The position numbers and the translations under genes were made by a program. A DNA stretch of 10,465 nucleotides, taken from NCBI GenBank assembly GCA_018970845.1, contig JAGWVO010000101.1, positions 1 through 10,465 of the forward strand, read 5' to 3'. Under the pieces are notes generated by a model, which made no database searches, was not told the DNA's origin, and was given only the letters and a program-made list of their open reading frames with translations. This DNA comes from Planctomycetota bacterium. GTDB taxonomy: Bacteria; Planctomycetota; Planctomycetia; Gemmatales; Gemmataceae. Below, in pieces: positions 1-6,871 of this stretch (positions are counted from its first letter, which is position 1; each line of letters starts with the position of its first letter).

Positions 1-722
1 AGGTCCGCCACCCGCTCGGCCATGGAATTGCTGTCGAGGAGAACCTGGTTGTCCCCGAAATAGGCGGTGCCCGGCGTCACCATCAGGTTGCCGCGCCTGA
101 GGGCGGCCACCACATCCATCGGGGCCAGGCTCAAGGCGTCGAGTTTTTTCGGATCGAGGTACACCATCACGGCGCGGTCCTGTCCGCCGACAACCACCGG
201 GGAAATGCATCCCGGCACCGCGCCAAGCATGTTGCGCACATTGATGCGGGCGATATCCTTTTGGGCGGCATCGCCCATCGACGGGTTGCTCACGGTCAGG
301 ATTCCGACCGGCATGGTTCCAGTCGCGTCGAACGGCAGCGCCACAGGCGGAAGCGTGTTGGGCGGCAAGTTCGGCAAGGCGCCAAGCGCCAGCGAGTTGG
401 TCAGCGTGAGGGCCTCGTTGGGATTGATGTCATCCCGGAAGTAGATCTTCACGACACTGACGCCCGGAACCGACCTCGATTCCACCAAGCGGGCACCCGG
501 GGCCTGGTTCACCCAGCGTTCGATCCGGTTGGTGATCGTCTTCTCAACCGCCGAGGCCGGCATGCCCGGGTAATAGGTGAGAACCTGCACGGCGGGCGCG
601 CGAAACACCGGAAGGATGTCAATGGCGATGGAAGCCGCGGACAGGCCGCCGCCCAGAACGATCGCAAAAACCAGCGCCGCCACGAGATACGGGTTGCTCA
701 ATGACAACCGGATGAGCCACAT
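1..722 (-). CDS. RND-family efflux transporter permease, N-terminal part (truncated by window edge)
   Basis: Reading the minus strand from the ATG at 722 gives 240 codons that stay open to the left edge. The protein starts MWLIRLSLSNPYLVAALVF, the usual cytoplasmic stub and first membrane helix of AcrB/CusA/HAE1-type permeases (helix about residues 10-31, followed by DILPVFRAPAVQV). It continues into the porter region: PGMPASAVEKTITNRIE, VPGVSVVKIYF, then a second porter subdomain with an LDPKKLDALSLAPMDVV-type motif. These permeases are inner-membrane, proton-driven pumps that work as trimers with a membrane-fusion protein and an outer-membrane channel. The proton-relay residues lie in later helices outside the window, so substrate class cannot be judged. 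The start is chosen by family N-terminus; no strong ribosome-binding site precedes it. The gene diverges from the porin at 929. Family assignment is firm; substrate is unknown. Confidence 0.9.
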   Translation of the reverse strand, partial: MWLIRLSLSNPYLVAALVFAIVLGGGLSAASIAIDILPVFRAPAVQVLTYYPGMPASAVEKTITNRIERWVNQAPGARLVESRSVPGVSVVKIYFRDDINPNEALTLTNSLALGALPNLPPNTLPPVALPFDATGTMPVGILTVSNPSMGDAAQKDIARINVRNMLGAVPGCISPVVVGGQDRAVMVYLDPKKLDALSLAPMDVVAALRRGNLMVTPGTAYFGDNQVLLDSNSMAERVAD

Positions 723-928
723 CGAATTGGACCAGCGCCCGGGCGGAACCCACACCGCCGCCCTTTCTTTCTACAGCGGGGGCGTCACCCGGCCACGAAC
801 ATTGAAATCTTGAATGATTCCGCAACATTCCGGCGATTCTCTCATCTTTCAAGCGGCACAACCCGCATGGCCGATACAAGTCGATGGAGGACCGCTTGTT
901 CCGAAAGTCCCGGCCTGAAAGGCGTGGC

Positions 929-2635
929 ATGGCCCGTTATCCGCTGTGGACCATGGTCATGGCCTTGGCTTTCATGCCGGAAGCGGGCATCCGCGCCCAG
1001 GATCCCCTGGCGGAAATGCGGGCCCTCATCAAGTCGCAAGGTGAGAAACTTGAAAGGCAAGGCAAGCTCCTCGAGGAACAGGAGCGGTTGATCCGCCAGC
1101 AAAAAGATTGGCTTGAACGGGAAATCACGAGGGAAAACACCCGCCCCCCGCCATCCGGCGCCCCGGAGGACGGGAATCGCGCCTCACCCATGCCGGCGCT
1201 TTCGGAAGCGGATTTCGCGGAAGACAAAACGCGGTTGCGGGAAAGCGGACTGGAACGAAAGGACCATGCGCTGCGGGCGTATTGGGGCCGGGACGGGCGC
1301 TTGATCTTCCGCTCCGAGGATGGGAAATTCCAAGCCCATATCGGCGCTTTTTTCCAGTTCGATTACGCGTCGTTCGCCGTGCCATCATATGTGCAGCAAA
1401 GCCTGCAAACCCTGTCCGATTTCGACCGGGGCCTGCTTTCGGGAACCGACTTCCGGAGAATGCGCCTCCGGTCGGACGGACTGTGCTGGGAATGCGTCGA
1501 ATGGGTGGCCGAGATGGATTTCTCGCGCGCGGCGGACACCACCAAGGATGAGATCACCGATCCTGTGCCTAATGTTTATCTCAATAATATTTACATTGGC
1601 ATCAGGAATTTGCCTTTGCTTGGCACCTTGAGGGCCGGCCACATCAAGGAGGAGCTGAGCTTCTATTGCGCCAGCAGCGGCAGGAACTTCCCGTTCATGG
1701 AGCGTCCGATGGTCTGGGACGCCATCGAGGATCCCTACATCTTCGACAACGGCATCACCCTTCACCGGAACTTCCTAGATGACGCCGTTTATATCTGGAC
1801 CGGACTCTTCCAGACCAACACCCGCACCGGAGCCTTCACCGTCAGCCCCACCGGCGCCATGGCCTACGACATACGGACCTGCGTCATGCCGATCCTCGAC
1901 GAGGAGAACCAGAGGTGGATGTGCCTGGGTTTCTCCGGATCGGTGCGAGGCAACCCATACATCCGCGGCATCGAGTTGCCGGGAAGTTCGGTCAATGTCC
2001 AGCCGCTGATCCGCGCCGGCACTTCCCAGCAGGTTCCAAGCCTGGTCAACACGGGCAGGTTCTTCACCAAGGAAGGCACCCAGATCATCTCCCTCAACTA
2101 CAACCAGTCCTGGGGGCCGCTGTCCCTGGGCGCCATGTACGACGGCCAATGGTTCAACAACTCCTACATCAACGGCCTGCCCCGAGCCGATGGTTCGCTG
2201 CCAAGCAGGGTGGCTTCCGTGGGCGACCTGTATTTCGACGGCTTCAGCATCGAGGCGCTCTGCTTCCTCACTCCCGGCGACCACCGCACCCTCAACCCGA
2301 AGTTTCCAGCCTATGGCCAGGTTCTCCCGGTGCGCAATTTCCGCGTCCTTCGCGGCGGCGACGACTTGTCGGCCCCTGGCATCGGCGCTTGGGAACTCAC
2401 GACGAAATTCGATTTTTACAGGGGACAGTTCCAGGTTCCCGATGGCGCCGGATCGTCCAAAACCCGAGGTGGAAACCTCAATGCCGTCACCCTCGGCCTC
2501 AATTGGTTCCTCAATCCCAACGCCAGCATGATGGTCAACTATGTCTACACGACGGGCCTCATGGGCAAGAACGATCCCGGACCACGCGATGGCGCGTTCC
2601 ATTCGTTCGGCACAAGGTTCCAGTTCACCTTCTGA
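929..2635 (+). CDS. OprP/OprO-type (phosphate-selective porin family) outer-membrane porin
   Basis: A 568-residue exported protein, probably a trimeric beta-barrel channel for anions or phosphate-like solutes. I chose ATG 929 over an in-frame ATG at 884. It is preceded by AAAGG at a suitable distance and starts directly with a signal peptide (MARYPLWTMVMALAFMPEAG, cleavage near IRAQ). Residues 28-70 are charged and heptad-like, predicting a periplasmic coiled coil. A Pro-rich linker (71-90) follows, and barrel strands start near 122 (DGRLIFRSEDGKFQAHIGAF). DFRRMRLRSDG (174-184), GAWELTTKFDF (486-496), LGLNWFLNPNASMMVNYVY (522-540) and the terminal aromatic (FQFTF) match the OprP/OprO family (Pfam Porin_O_P). 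Oddity: six cysteines (186, 189, 247, 318, 332, 445), including a CWEC pair, are many for a porin. Ion selectivity cannot be read from sequence. No clear terminator follows; creatininase starts 64 bases later. Confidence 0.85.
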   Translation: MARYPLWTMVMALAFMPEAGIRAQDPLAEMRALIKSQGEKLERQGKLLEEQERLIRQQKDWLEREITRENTRPPPSGAPEDGNRASPMPALSEADFAEDKTRLRESGLERKDHALRAYWGRDGRLIFRSEDGKFQAHIGAFFQFDYASFAVPSYVQQSLQTLSDFDRGLLSGTDFRRMRLRSDGLCWECVEWVAEMDFSRAADTTKDEITDPVPNVYLNNIYIGIRNLPLLGTLRAGHIKEELSFYCASSGRNFPFMERPMVWDAIEDPYIFDNGITLHRNFLDDAVYIWTGLFQTNTRTGAFTVSPTGAMAYDIRTCVMPILDEENQRWMCLGFSGSVRGNPYIRGIELPGSSVNVQPLIRAGTSQQVPSLVNTGRFFTKEGTQIISLNYNQSWGPLSLGAMYDGQWFNNSYINGLPRADGSLPSRVASVGDLYFDGFSIEALCFLTPGDHRTLNPKFPAYGQVLPVRNFRVLRGGDDLSAPGIGAWELTTKFDFYRGQFQVPDGAGSSKTRGGNLNAVTLGLNWFLNPNASMMVNYVYTTGLMGKNDPGPRDGAFHSFGTRFQFTF

Positions 2636-2663
2636 TCCGCTGGCCCAAGGCGCCATTCCCGGC

Positions 2664-2669
2664 TAGCTT
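2664..2669 (+). promoter_or_regulatory. Possible -10-like element (TAGCTT) before the creatininase gene
   Basis: GCTAGCTT sits 30 bases before the creatininase ATG, and a closely similar GCTAGGCT lies before the hydrolase gene at 7257. No good -35 is visible at 16-18 bases upstream here, so this rests on the resemblance alone. Confidence 0.25.
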
Positions 2670-2699
2670 GAACCCCATCCATCGCAACGGAGCCGACCC

Positions 2700-3470
2700 A
2701 TGAAGTTCCACGAACTCACCGCCCGGCAGATCGCCGCGCTCGACCGCGTCAACACCCTCGTCGTGGTGCCCATCGCCGCCGTCGAGCAGCACGGCCCCCA
2801 CATGCCCACAGGCACCGACACCATCCTGTGCACATCGGTCGCCGAGGCGCTGGAGGCCCGCCTGCCCGCAAGCGTCGCCATCACGCCCACCGCGTGGCTT
2901 GGCGCCAGCGCCCATCACCTTCGCTTCGGAGCCACCCTCGATTCCTCGCTCGACAACTACATCTCCACGCTTCGCGACATCGGCAAGTCGCTGCTGGGCG
3001 ACGGCTTCCTGCGGATCTGGTTCCTCAACGGACATGGCGGCAACATCGACCCGATGAAGGTCGCCGCGCGCATGCTCCAGCCGATCAACGACAAGGCACT
3101 GATTGCCGCGGCATCCTACTGGGCCGTCGCCGACGACCTGCTCGCCGAGGTGCTCGAGGGCCGGCACAAGTTCGTCGGGCATGCCTGCGAATTTGAGACC
3201 TCGATGATGCTCCACCTTCGTCCGGACTTGGTGAGGCCCGAAAGGCGCGACGCGGGCACCCTGGTTGACGACAACATCCAAGGGGTTTTCCTCAGCCGCG
3301 ACATGCGTCACCGCACCCGGGAAGGATTCACCGGCAGGCCCGACTTGGCCAGCGCCGAGAAGGGCCGGAGGCTTTTCACCGGAATCGTCGACAGGCTGGA
3401 AAAGGCGGCCAAGGCCTTGCTGGCCCAGCCCCTGGGCACCACCCACGCCGACTTCGCTCCCTTGGGCTGA
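2700..3470 (+). CDS. Creatininase-family amidohydrolase
   Basis: A 256-residue cytoplasmic protein (no signal peptide) of the creatininase family, binuclear-metal hydrolases that open cyclic or linear amides (creatinine, formamidopyrimidine intermediates, mycofactocin precursors). Visible motifs: PIAAVEQHGPHMPTGTD (residues 24-40), giving the conserved metal ligands E29, H31 and D40; NGHGGN (110-115) with H112; and HACEFETS (161-168), which supplies the final acidic ligand in NGHGGN-type members. Length matches the family (about 240-260). The start is supported by GGAG at 2689-2692, seven bases before ATG. The porin ends 64 bases upstream in the same direction, and a TAGCTT element at 2664-2669 could be a separate -10. 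It converges on the DUF4129-like gene with one base between stop codons. Substrate cannot be assigned; I would not call it true creatininase, because no creatine-pathway neighbour is visible. Confidence 0.9.
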   Translation: MKFHELTARQIAALDRVNTLVVVPIAAVEQHGPHMPTGTDTILCTSVAEALEARLPASVAITPTAWLGASAHHLRFGATLDSSLDNYISTLRDIGKSLLGDGFLRIWFLNGHGGNIDPMKVAARMLQPINDKALIAAASYWAVADDLLAEVLEGRHKFVGHACEFETSMMLHLRPDLVRPERRDAGTLVDDNIQGVFLSRDMRHRTREGFTGRPDLASAEKGRRLFTGIVDRLEKAAKALLAQPLGTTHADFAPLG

Positions 3471-3478
3471 TTCAGCCC
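3464..3478. repeat. Perfect 7-1-7 palindrome spanning two convergent stop codons
   Basis: GGGCTGA-T-TCAGCCC. The left TGA (3468-3470) ends the creatininase gene. The right TCA (3472-3474) is the stop codon of the DUF4129-like gene on the minus strand. No T-run follows on either strand, so it is not a classic intrinsic terminator, yet no other terminator fits between the genes. Both proteins happen to end in a Gly codon GGC, which produces most of the symmetry. Confidence 0.6.
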
Positions 3479-5130
3479 GAGGCCCCGAGCAGGATCCACA
3501 GCTCGCGCAACGGTTCGCGTGGCACGGCCGCGGGCATGCCGGGAGCGTATTCAACTCGGTCCATCTGGTCGGCCAGCACCGCAAGTCCGTCCGCCAGTGC
3601 CGGGTTCAGCCCTCCGAGCCTCCGCGTGAACTCACGAGCCGTCTCCGCCTCGCGGGGAGGCACGCGGTTGTCGCGCGACCAGGCCACCACGCCGGCGTAC
3701 ACCTCGCGCACCAGTTCGGGCCCCTCCAGCGGATAGCGGCCCTCGAACGGATTGGCGAACTCGCCAAAGGACTTCCAATCCGCTCCCCCGTTTTCATTGG
3801 GTTGGCTAGCCTTGGCCCGGCGCCGCCTTGGGGCGACTCCCCAAAGCCTCTCCCACCAGTCGAACACCTTGCCGAGCCAGCGCTCCAGCAGTTCAAGGTC
3901 GTTGTTTCCCCGCGCCATCCGCCACAGCAGGAAGAGGGCCAGCAGGGTCACGAGGCCGACCGCCACGGCGACCTTCAACGCCGGCCACATTCCCGAGACG
4001 ATCTCACGAACGCGACCCGCCAGGTCGTTTTTTTCCGCAGGCGGCGGCTCGCGTCCGGATGAACGATCAGGCGCATCCCCGGCCGGTTCAGCCTTGTCCT
4101 TGGTTCCAGGGGATTCCTTGCCCTGCCTGCTTCCCGGTCCCTTCTGGCCGACCGCTGGTTTTCCCTCCTTGGCCGCCGGATCTGTCGCGGAACCTTGGAG
4201 CTTCGCGTTGTCCTGGAAGAAGCCGGTGGAGGTGTTTTTTCCCGCCTTGCCCGCGTACGGGTCTCCGGCGGCGAGCCTCATCACCATGCCAAAAACGCCG
4301 CTGTCGGCGGGCCGGGGCACAAGCGCCGCCCCCATCACCACCAACGCCACCAACGCCGAACCCGTCCCCAGCCATGCCGCCGACATTCCGGCCGGCATGC
4401 TGATTCCCTTGCGGGCCGCGTAGCGCCTCAATCCAAGGAAACAGCAGGTCATCAGCAGCAGGAAACCGCTGGCCAGGTACCCCATGAGCAGCAGCAGCGA
4501 CCACCAGCGCCGCGCCGGTTCATCCGTCGGGATCAGCGCCTGGCCCAGGCCGAACAAGGGAAGCGTGAGCAGGCAGAACATCACGACCGTGCCGCCGGGC
4601 GGCTTGCGGACACGGTTTCGCTTGTGGGGTGCCTTCCGGCCTTGCCTGCCTGCGGCGCTTTCCACCTCGTCCCGCAACCGTTGCGCGGGATCATCCTCGA
4701 GGCCGCTGGCCGTCAGAAGCCCCTGGCCTTCCACCTCGTCGTCGTCATCCAAATCGGTGGTGTCGGCCACCAGCAGTCGGGTGACCCAGAAGCCCGTGGC
4801 CACCAGGGCGCCCATCACCGCGATGTGCGCCGCCCTGTGCCAACCGTCGGGAGGTTCGATGTAGATGGCCAGGCCGGCCCAGACCAACCCGCCCAAGGCC
4901 GCGGAATAGAGGCCGGCCTTCCTGGCGATCTCATCAATGAGCCTGATCCTGCCGATGAGCACCATGCCCATGGTGCCGAAGAACAGGATCCATTCCATCC
5001 GGCCGCCATGCCGGCCCTTATAGAGGATATCAACGATAAAAAATAGCAGGCAACTGGCCAGCGAGGTCAGGAGCGCGGGAGTGACCGCCAGGACAAGCCA
5101 GTCGGCGGGGCCCAGCCCCCGTCGCGCCAT
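3472..5130 (-). CDS. Multi-spanning membrane protein with C-terminal DUF4129-like domain
   Basis: A 552-residue membrane protein of unknown role. About eight hydrophobic segments are visible: roughly residues 10-34, 46-60, 74-91, 101-120, 180-200, 208-235, 251-273 and 381-405. An acidic stretch (DLDDDDEVE, 126-134) and a basic stretch (165-177) lie between the fourth and fifth. A Lys/Pro/Gly-rich low-complexity linker spans about 291-370. After the last helix, 407-552 are soluble. The end (470-530: YAGVVAWSRDNRVPPREAET, AREFTRRL, LADQMDRVEYAP) resembles DUF4129, found on or beside bacterial transglutaminase-like membrane proteins and MoxR/DUF58 clusters. No transglutaminase Cys-His-Asp domain is present, so no catalytic role is implied. 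Its ATG (5130) lies six bases after the stop of the CE15-like gene, with no clear ribosome-binding site, suggesting translational coupling. The DUF4129 call is by eye. Confidence 0.75.
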   Translation of the reverse strand: MARRGLGPADWLVLAVTPALLTSLASCLLFFIVDILYKGRHGGRMEWILFFGTMGMVLIGRIRLIDEIARKAGLYSAALGGLVWAGLAIYIEPPDGWHRAAHIAVMGALVATGFWVTRLLVADTTDLDDDDEVEGQGLLTASGLEDDPAQRLRDEVESAAGRQGRKAPHKRNRVRKPPGGTVVMFCLLTLPLFGLGQALIPTDEPARRWWSLLLLMGYLASGFLLLMTCCFLGLRRYAARKGISMPAGMSAAWLGTGSALVALVVMGAALVPRPADSGVFGMVMRLAAGDPYAGKAGKNTSTGFFQDNAKLQGSATDPAAKEGKPAVGQKGPGSRQGKESPGTKDKAEPAGDAPDRSSGREPPPAEKNDLAGRVREIVSGMWPALKVAVAVGLVTLLALFLLWRMARGNNDLELLERWLGKVFDWWERLWGVAPRRRRAKASQPNENGGADWKSFGEFANPFEGRYPLEGPELVREVYAGVVAWSRDNRVPPREAETAREFTRRLGGLNPALADGLAVLADQMDRVEYAPGMPAAVPREPLRELWILLGASG

Positions 5131-5136
5131 GCCGGC

Positions 5137-6369
5137 TCAGCGCGCCCCCGGCAGGTGCCGGTCGGCGAATTCAAGGAAGACGCGCCAGTCGTCGGTTTTC
5201 ATCTCATGCTTGCCGGGGCGGATCCAGTAGCCCAGCGTGCCGGCCGTCAGCGTGCCAAGGGCGGGCATTTCACGCGCGTCGCATCCGCCAGCGCCCAGGA
5301 GACGGTACACCGGATCGGCGGCGCGCAGCACCTCGAACTGCCCGGCGGGATTGGCCCACGAGTCCTCCACCGCGTTGGCGAACAGCACCGGCCGCGGAGC
5401 CACCAGCGACACCAGGTGGTGCTGGTCGAACGGCAGCTTTTCCGGCCTTTCGTTGAATTCCTTGAAACGGCTGTTGAACCAGTGGGGAAAGCGGTCGTTG
5501 ATCTGTTTCACCGATTCTCCGATCTTGCCTCGGCTTGGCGCCGTGCCGCCGCAACCGGCCTGAAGCGGGAACGACATCGCGAACCGCTCGTCCATGGCCG
5601 CGGCCAGGAGCGCCGTCTTGCCCATCCGCGAATGGCCGACCGCCAGCGGCGGCGCCTTGGCGGTGGCAGGGTCCTGAGCCAGAGCATCCACCATCCGGCT
5701 CATGGCCCAGGCGTAAAGCGCGATCGTTCCCCACCGGTCGGGCGAATGGCTTTCCCTGGCGCGCAGCCAAGGCTGGAGCCCGCCCCTCTCCTCGCCACGG
5801 TCGGGATCGACCTCTCCCCCATAGAAAGTGGCCAATCCGTATCCCCTTTCAACGATCATCGGCGCGTTCCATTGGGCCAGTCCCTTGCCCCGGCCCTCCT
5901 CGGTGGCCTGGTTGTTTTTGGAGTTCATCCGGTCGGGATAAACCCAAGCCTTGGTGATCGCGATTCCCGGGTCGGCCAGGACGGCATGGTTGCCGTTGAA
6001 ATTGGGCCCCACGAACACGGCCTTGGGCGCCTTGCCCTGGGGCGGCAGGACCACCAGCAGGCGCACGACGGGCGCTTCCGGCCCCACGGCCACATCCAGT
6101 TCCCGCACCCACATGGCGCTGGTTTTCGATTCGTGGCGCACCTTGGCGACGATGGGTCCATGGGCCTTGGGCATGGCGCCATACATGTAGTGGTCGAAAA
6201 GGCGGGTGATCTCGGGTCTTCGCTTGGTTTTCCAAGTCTCGGGAGTTGTGATTTTTGTCCCGTCCATGGCCGTGAGCGGGTCGGGCCAATCCGCCAGCGC
6301 GGGTAGCTTGGCAGGTTCGGGCAACGGATCGGCACCAAGGGTGAGGAGCAGCGTCAACAGCGCCTTCAT
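5137..6369 (-). CDS. Exported CE15-like (glucuronoyl esterase family) alpha/beta hydrolase
   Basis: A 410-residue protein with a short signal-like N-terminus (MKALLTLLLTLGADPLPEP). CE15 enzymes cleave ester links between lignin alcohols and glucuronic acid on xylan; many planctomycete members are uncharacterised. Motifs: FVGPNFNGNHAV (119-130), ERGYGLATFYGGEVDPD (174-190), nucleophile elbow GHSRMGK (245-251, S247), AGCGGTAPSR (271-280), LVAPRPVLFANAVEDSWANP (322-341) and GKHEMKTDDW (386-395, H388). The canonical acid of fungal enzymes, 23 residues after the serine, is Q270 here. E335 or D336 is the likely acid, as reported for some bacterial members. The reading frame stays open upstream to 6771, but that part runs antisense through the ArsR gene; ATG 6369 has GGAG nine bases before it. 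The substrate may be a different carboxylic ester. Confidence 0.85.
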   Translation of the reverse strand: MKALLTLLLTLGADPLPEPAKLPALADWPDPLTAMDGTKITTPETWKTKRRPEITRLFDHYMYGAMPKAHGPIVAKVRHESKTSAMWVRELDVAVGPEAPVVRLLVVLPPQGKAPKAVFVGPNFNGNHAVLADPGIAITKAWVYPDRMNSKNNQATEEGRGKGLAQWNAPMIVERGYGLATFYGGEVDPDRGEERGGLQPWLRARESHSPDRWGTIALYAWAMSRMVDALAQDPATAKAPPLAVGHSRMGKTALLAAAMDERFAMSFPLQAGCGGTAPSRGKIGESVKQINDRFPHWFNSRFKEFNERPEKLPFDQHHLVSLVAPRPVLFANAVEDSWANPAGQFEVLRAADPVYRLLGAGGCDAREMPALGTLTAGTLGYWIRPGKHEMKTDDWRVFLEFADRHLPGAR

Positions 6370-6409
6370 CGCGGGAGTCTCCGGGAGAAAAGATGGTTTT
6401 ACCACGGCC

Positions 6410-6438
6410 TTGACTTCGAGGCACCAGTTGTCTATTTT
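6410..6438 (+). promoter_or_regulatory. Sigma70-like promoter for the ArsR-family regulator
   Basis: TTGACT (6410-6415), a 17-base spacer, then TATTTT (6433-6438). The element stands out as the most AT-rich patch in a GC-rich window. Transcription would start about 6445, almost on the ATG at 6447, so the message is predicted to be leaderless or nearly so. That fits the absence of any ribosome-binding site. Inferred from consensus only. Confidence 0.55.
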
Positions 6439-6451
6439 ATAAAGTAATGAA
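6428..6451. promoter_or_regulatory. Candidate ArsR/SmtB operator (imperfect palindrome over the -10 and start codon)
   Basis: A 24-base imperfect palindrome centred on TTTATAAA (6436-6443), with matching flanks TA/TA (6433-6434, 6445-6446) and TT/AA (6428-6429, 6450-6451); 16 of 24 positions are symmetric. It covers the -10 and the first codon of the regulator gene, where ArsR/SmtB repressors usually bind. It does not closely match the classic 12-2-12 SmtB consensus. A separate 7-base inverted repeat, CTTGACT (6409-6415) and AGTCAAG (6454-6460), brackets it, so the exact operator boundaries are uncertain. Confidence 0.4.
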
Positions 6452-6869
6452 ACAGTCAAGAACACAAGGCGGTTCCGCCGATTCCACTCCAGGGTGCCTT
6501 GGCCATGAACACGGTCCGGCAAACCGCAAGGAATTGGACGCGATTGCCTCGTCGCCAAAGGCGCTGGAACGAGCCGCGGCACTGTTTCGGGCCATGGGGG
6601 ACCCGGCCAGGCTGCGCCTGCTGGTCTTGCTCGGCCAACAGGAGCGCTGCGTCGGCGAGCTGGTGGAAACCCTGGGGGAAAAATTCCCCACCGTTTCACA
6701 AAGGCTCCGCCTGCTGCGCACCGAAGGGCTGGTGACCCGCCGACGCGACGGCAATCACCTCCACTACGCATTGGCCGATCGGCATGTCGCCGACATGGTC
6801 ACGACCGCGCTGGAACACGCCGCCGAGTTGGCGGCGCAACCCGCGCCTAACGAGGAAGAAGGAGCTTGA
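6447..6869 (+). CDS. ArsR/SmtB-family zinc-type metalloregulator
   Basis: A 140-residue winged-helix repressor, expected to be a dimer that leaves its operator when it binds metal. The core runs from about 38 to 110: FRAMGDPARLRLLVLL (47-62), ERCVGELVETLG (66-77), recognition helix PTVSQRLRLLRTEGLV (81-96), then wing residues RRRDGNHLHYAL (98-109). The last helix has D111, H113, H124 and E127, with exactly the spacing of the SmtB/CzrA alpha-5 zinc site (D-x-H ... H-x-x-E). Additional possible ligands are C17, H20 and H22 in the N-terminal arm and C68 at the alpha-3 position, so an alpha-3N site may also exist, as in SmtB/CadC. Zinc is the likeliest effector; cadmium, lead or cobalt are possible. 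There is no ribosome-binding site; see the promoter at 6410. The His-rich protein gene starts two bases after its stop. Confidence 0.9.
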   Translation: MKQSRTQGGSADSTPGCLGHEHGPANRKELDAIASSPKALERAAALFRAMGDPARLRLLVLLGQQERCVGELVETLGEKFPTVSQRLRLLRTEGLVTRRRDGNHLHYALADRHVADMVTTALEHAAELAAQPAPNEEEGA

Positions 6870-6871
6870 AC

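Noticed and set aside
802..830. TTGAAA plus a downstream ACATTC as a porin promoter
   Set aside because: The spacing is acceptable, but the -10 half is too poor to call. The 206-base divergent gap must hold promoters, but I cannot place them.
1775..2656. A 293-codon minus-strand open frame opposite the porin
   Set aside because: Antisense shadow of GC-rich coding sequence; the plus-strand frame has convincing porin motifs and a signal peptide.
2625..3584. A 319-codon minus-strand open frame opposite creatininase
   Set aside because: It covers the entire creatininase gene antisense, which has all metal-site motifs, and runs into the end of the neighbouring gene.
5155..6306. A 383-codon plus-strand open frame opposite the CE15-like gene
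   Set aside because: His/Arg/Gly-rich composition typical of antisense shadow; no recognisable domain.
6370..6771. Upstream extension of the CE15-like reading frame by 134 codons
   Set aside because: It runs antisense through most of the ArsR-family gene, is Arg/Pro/Gly-rich without family similarity, and the ATG at 6369 has a signal peptide and ribosome-binding site.
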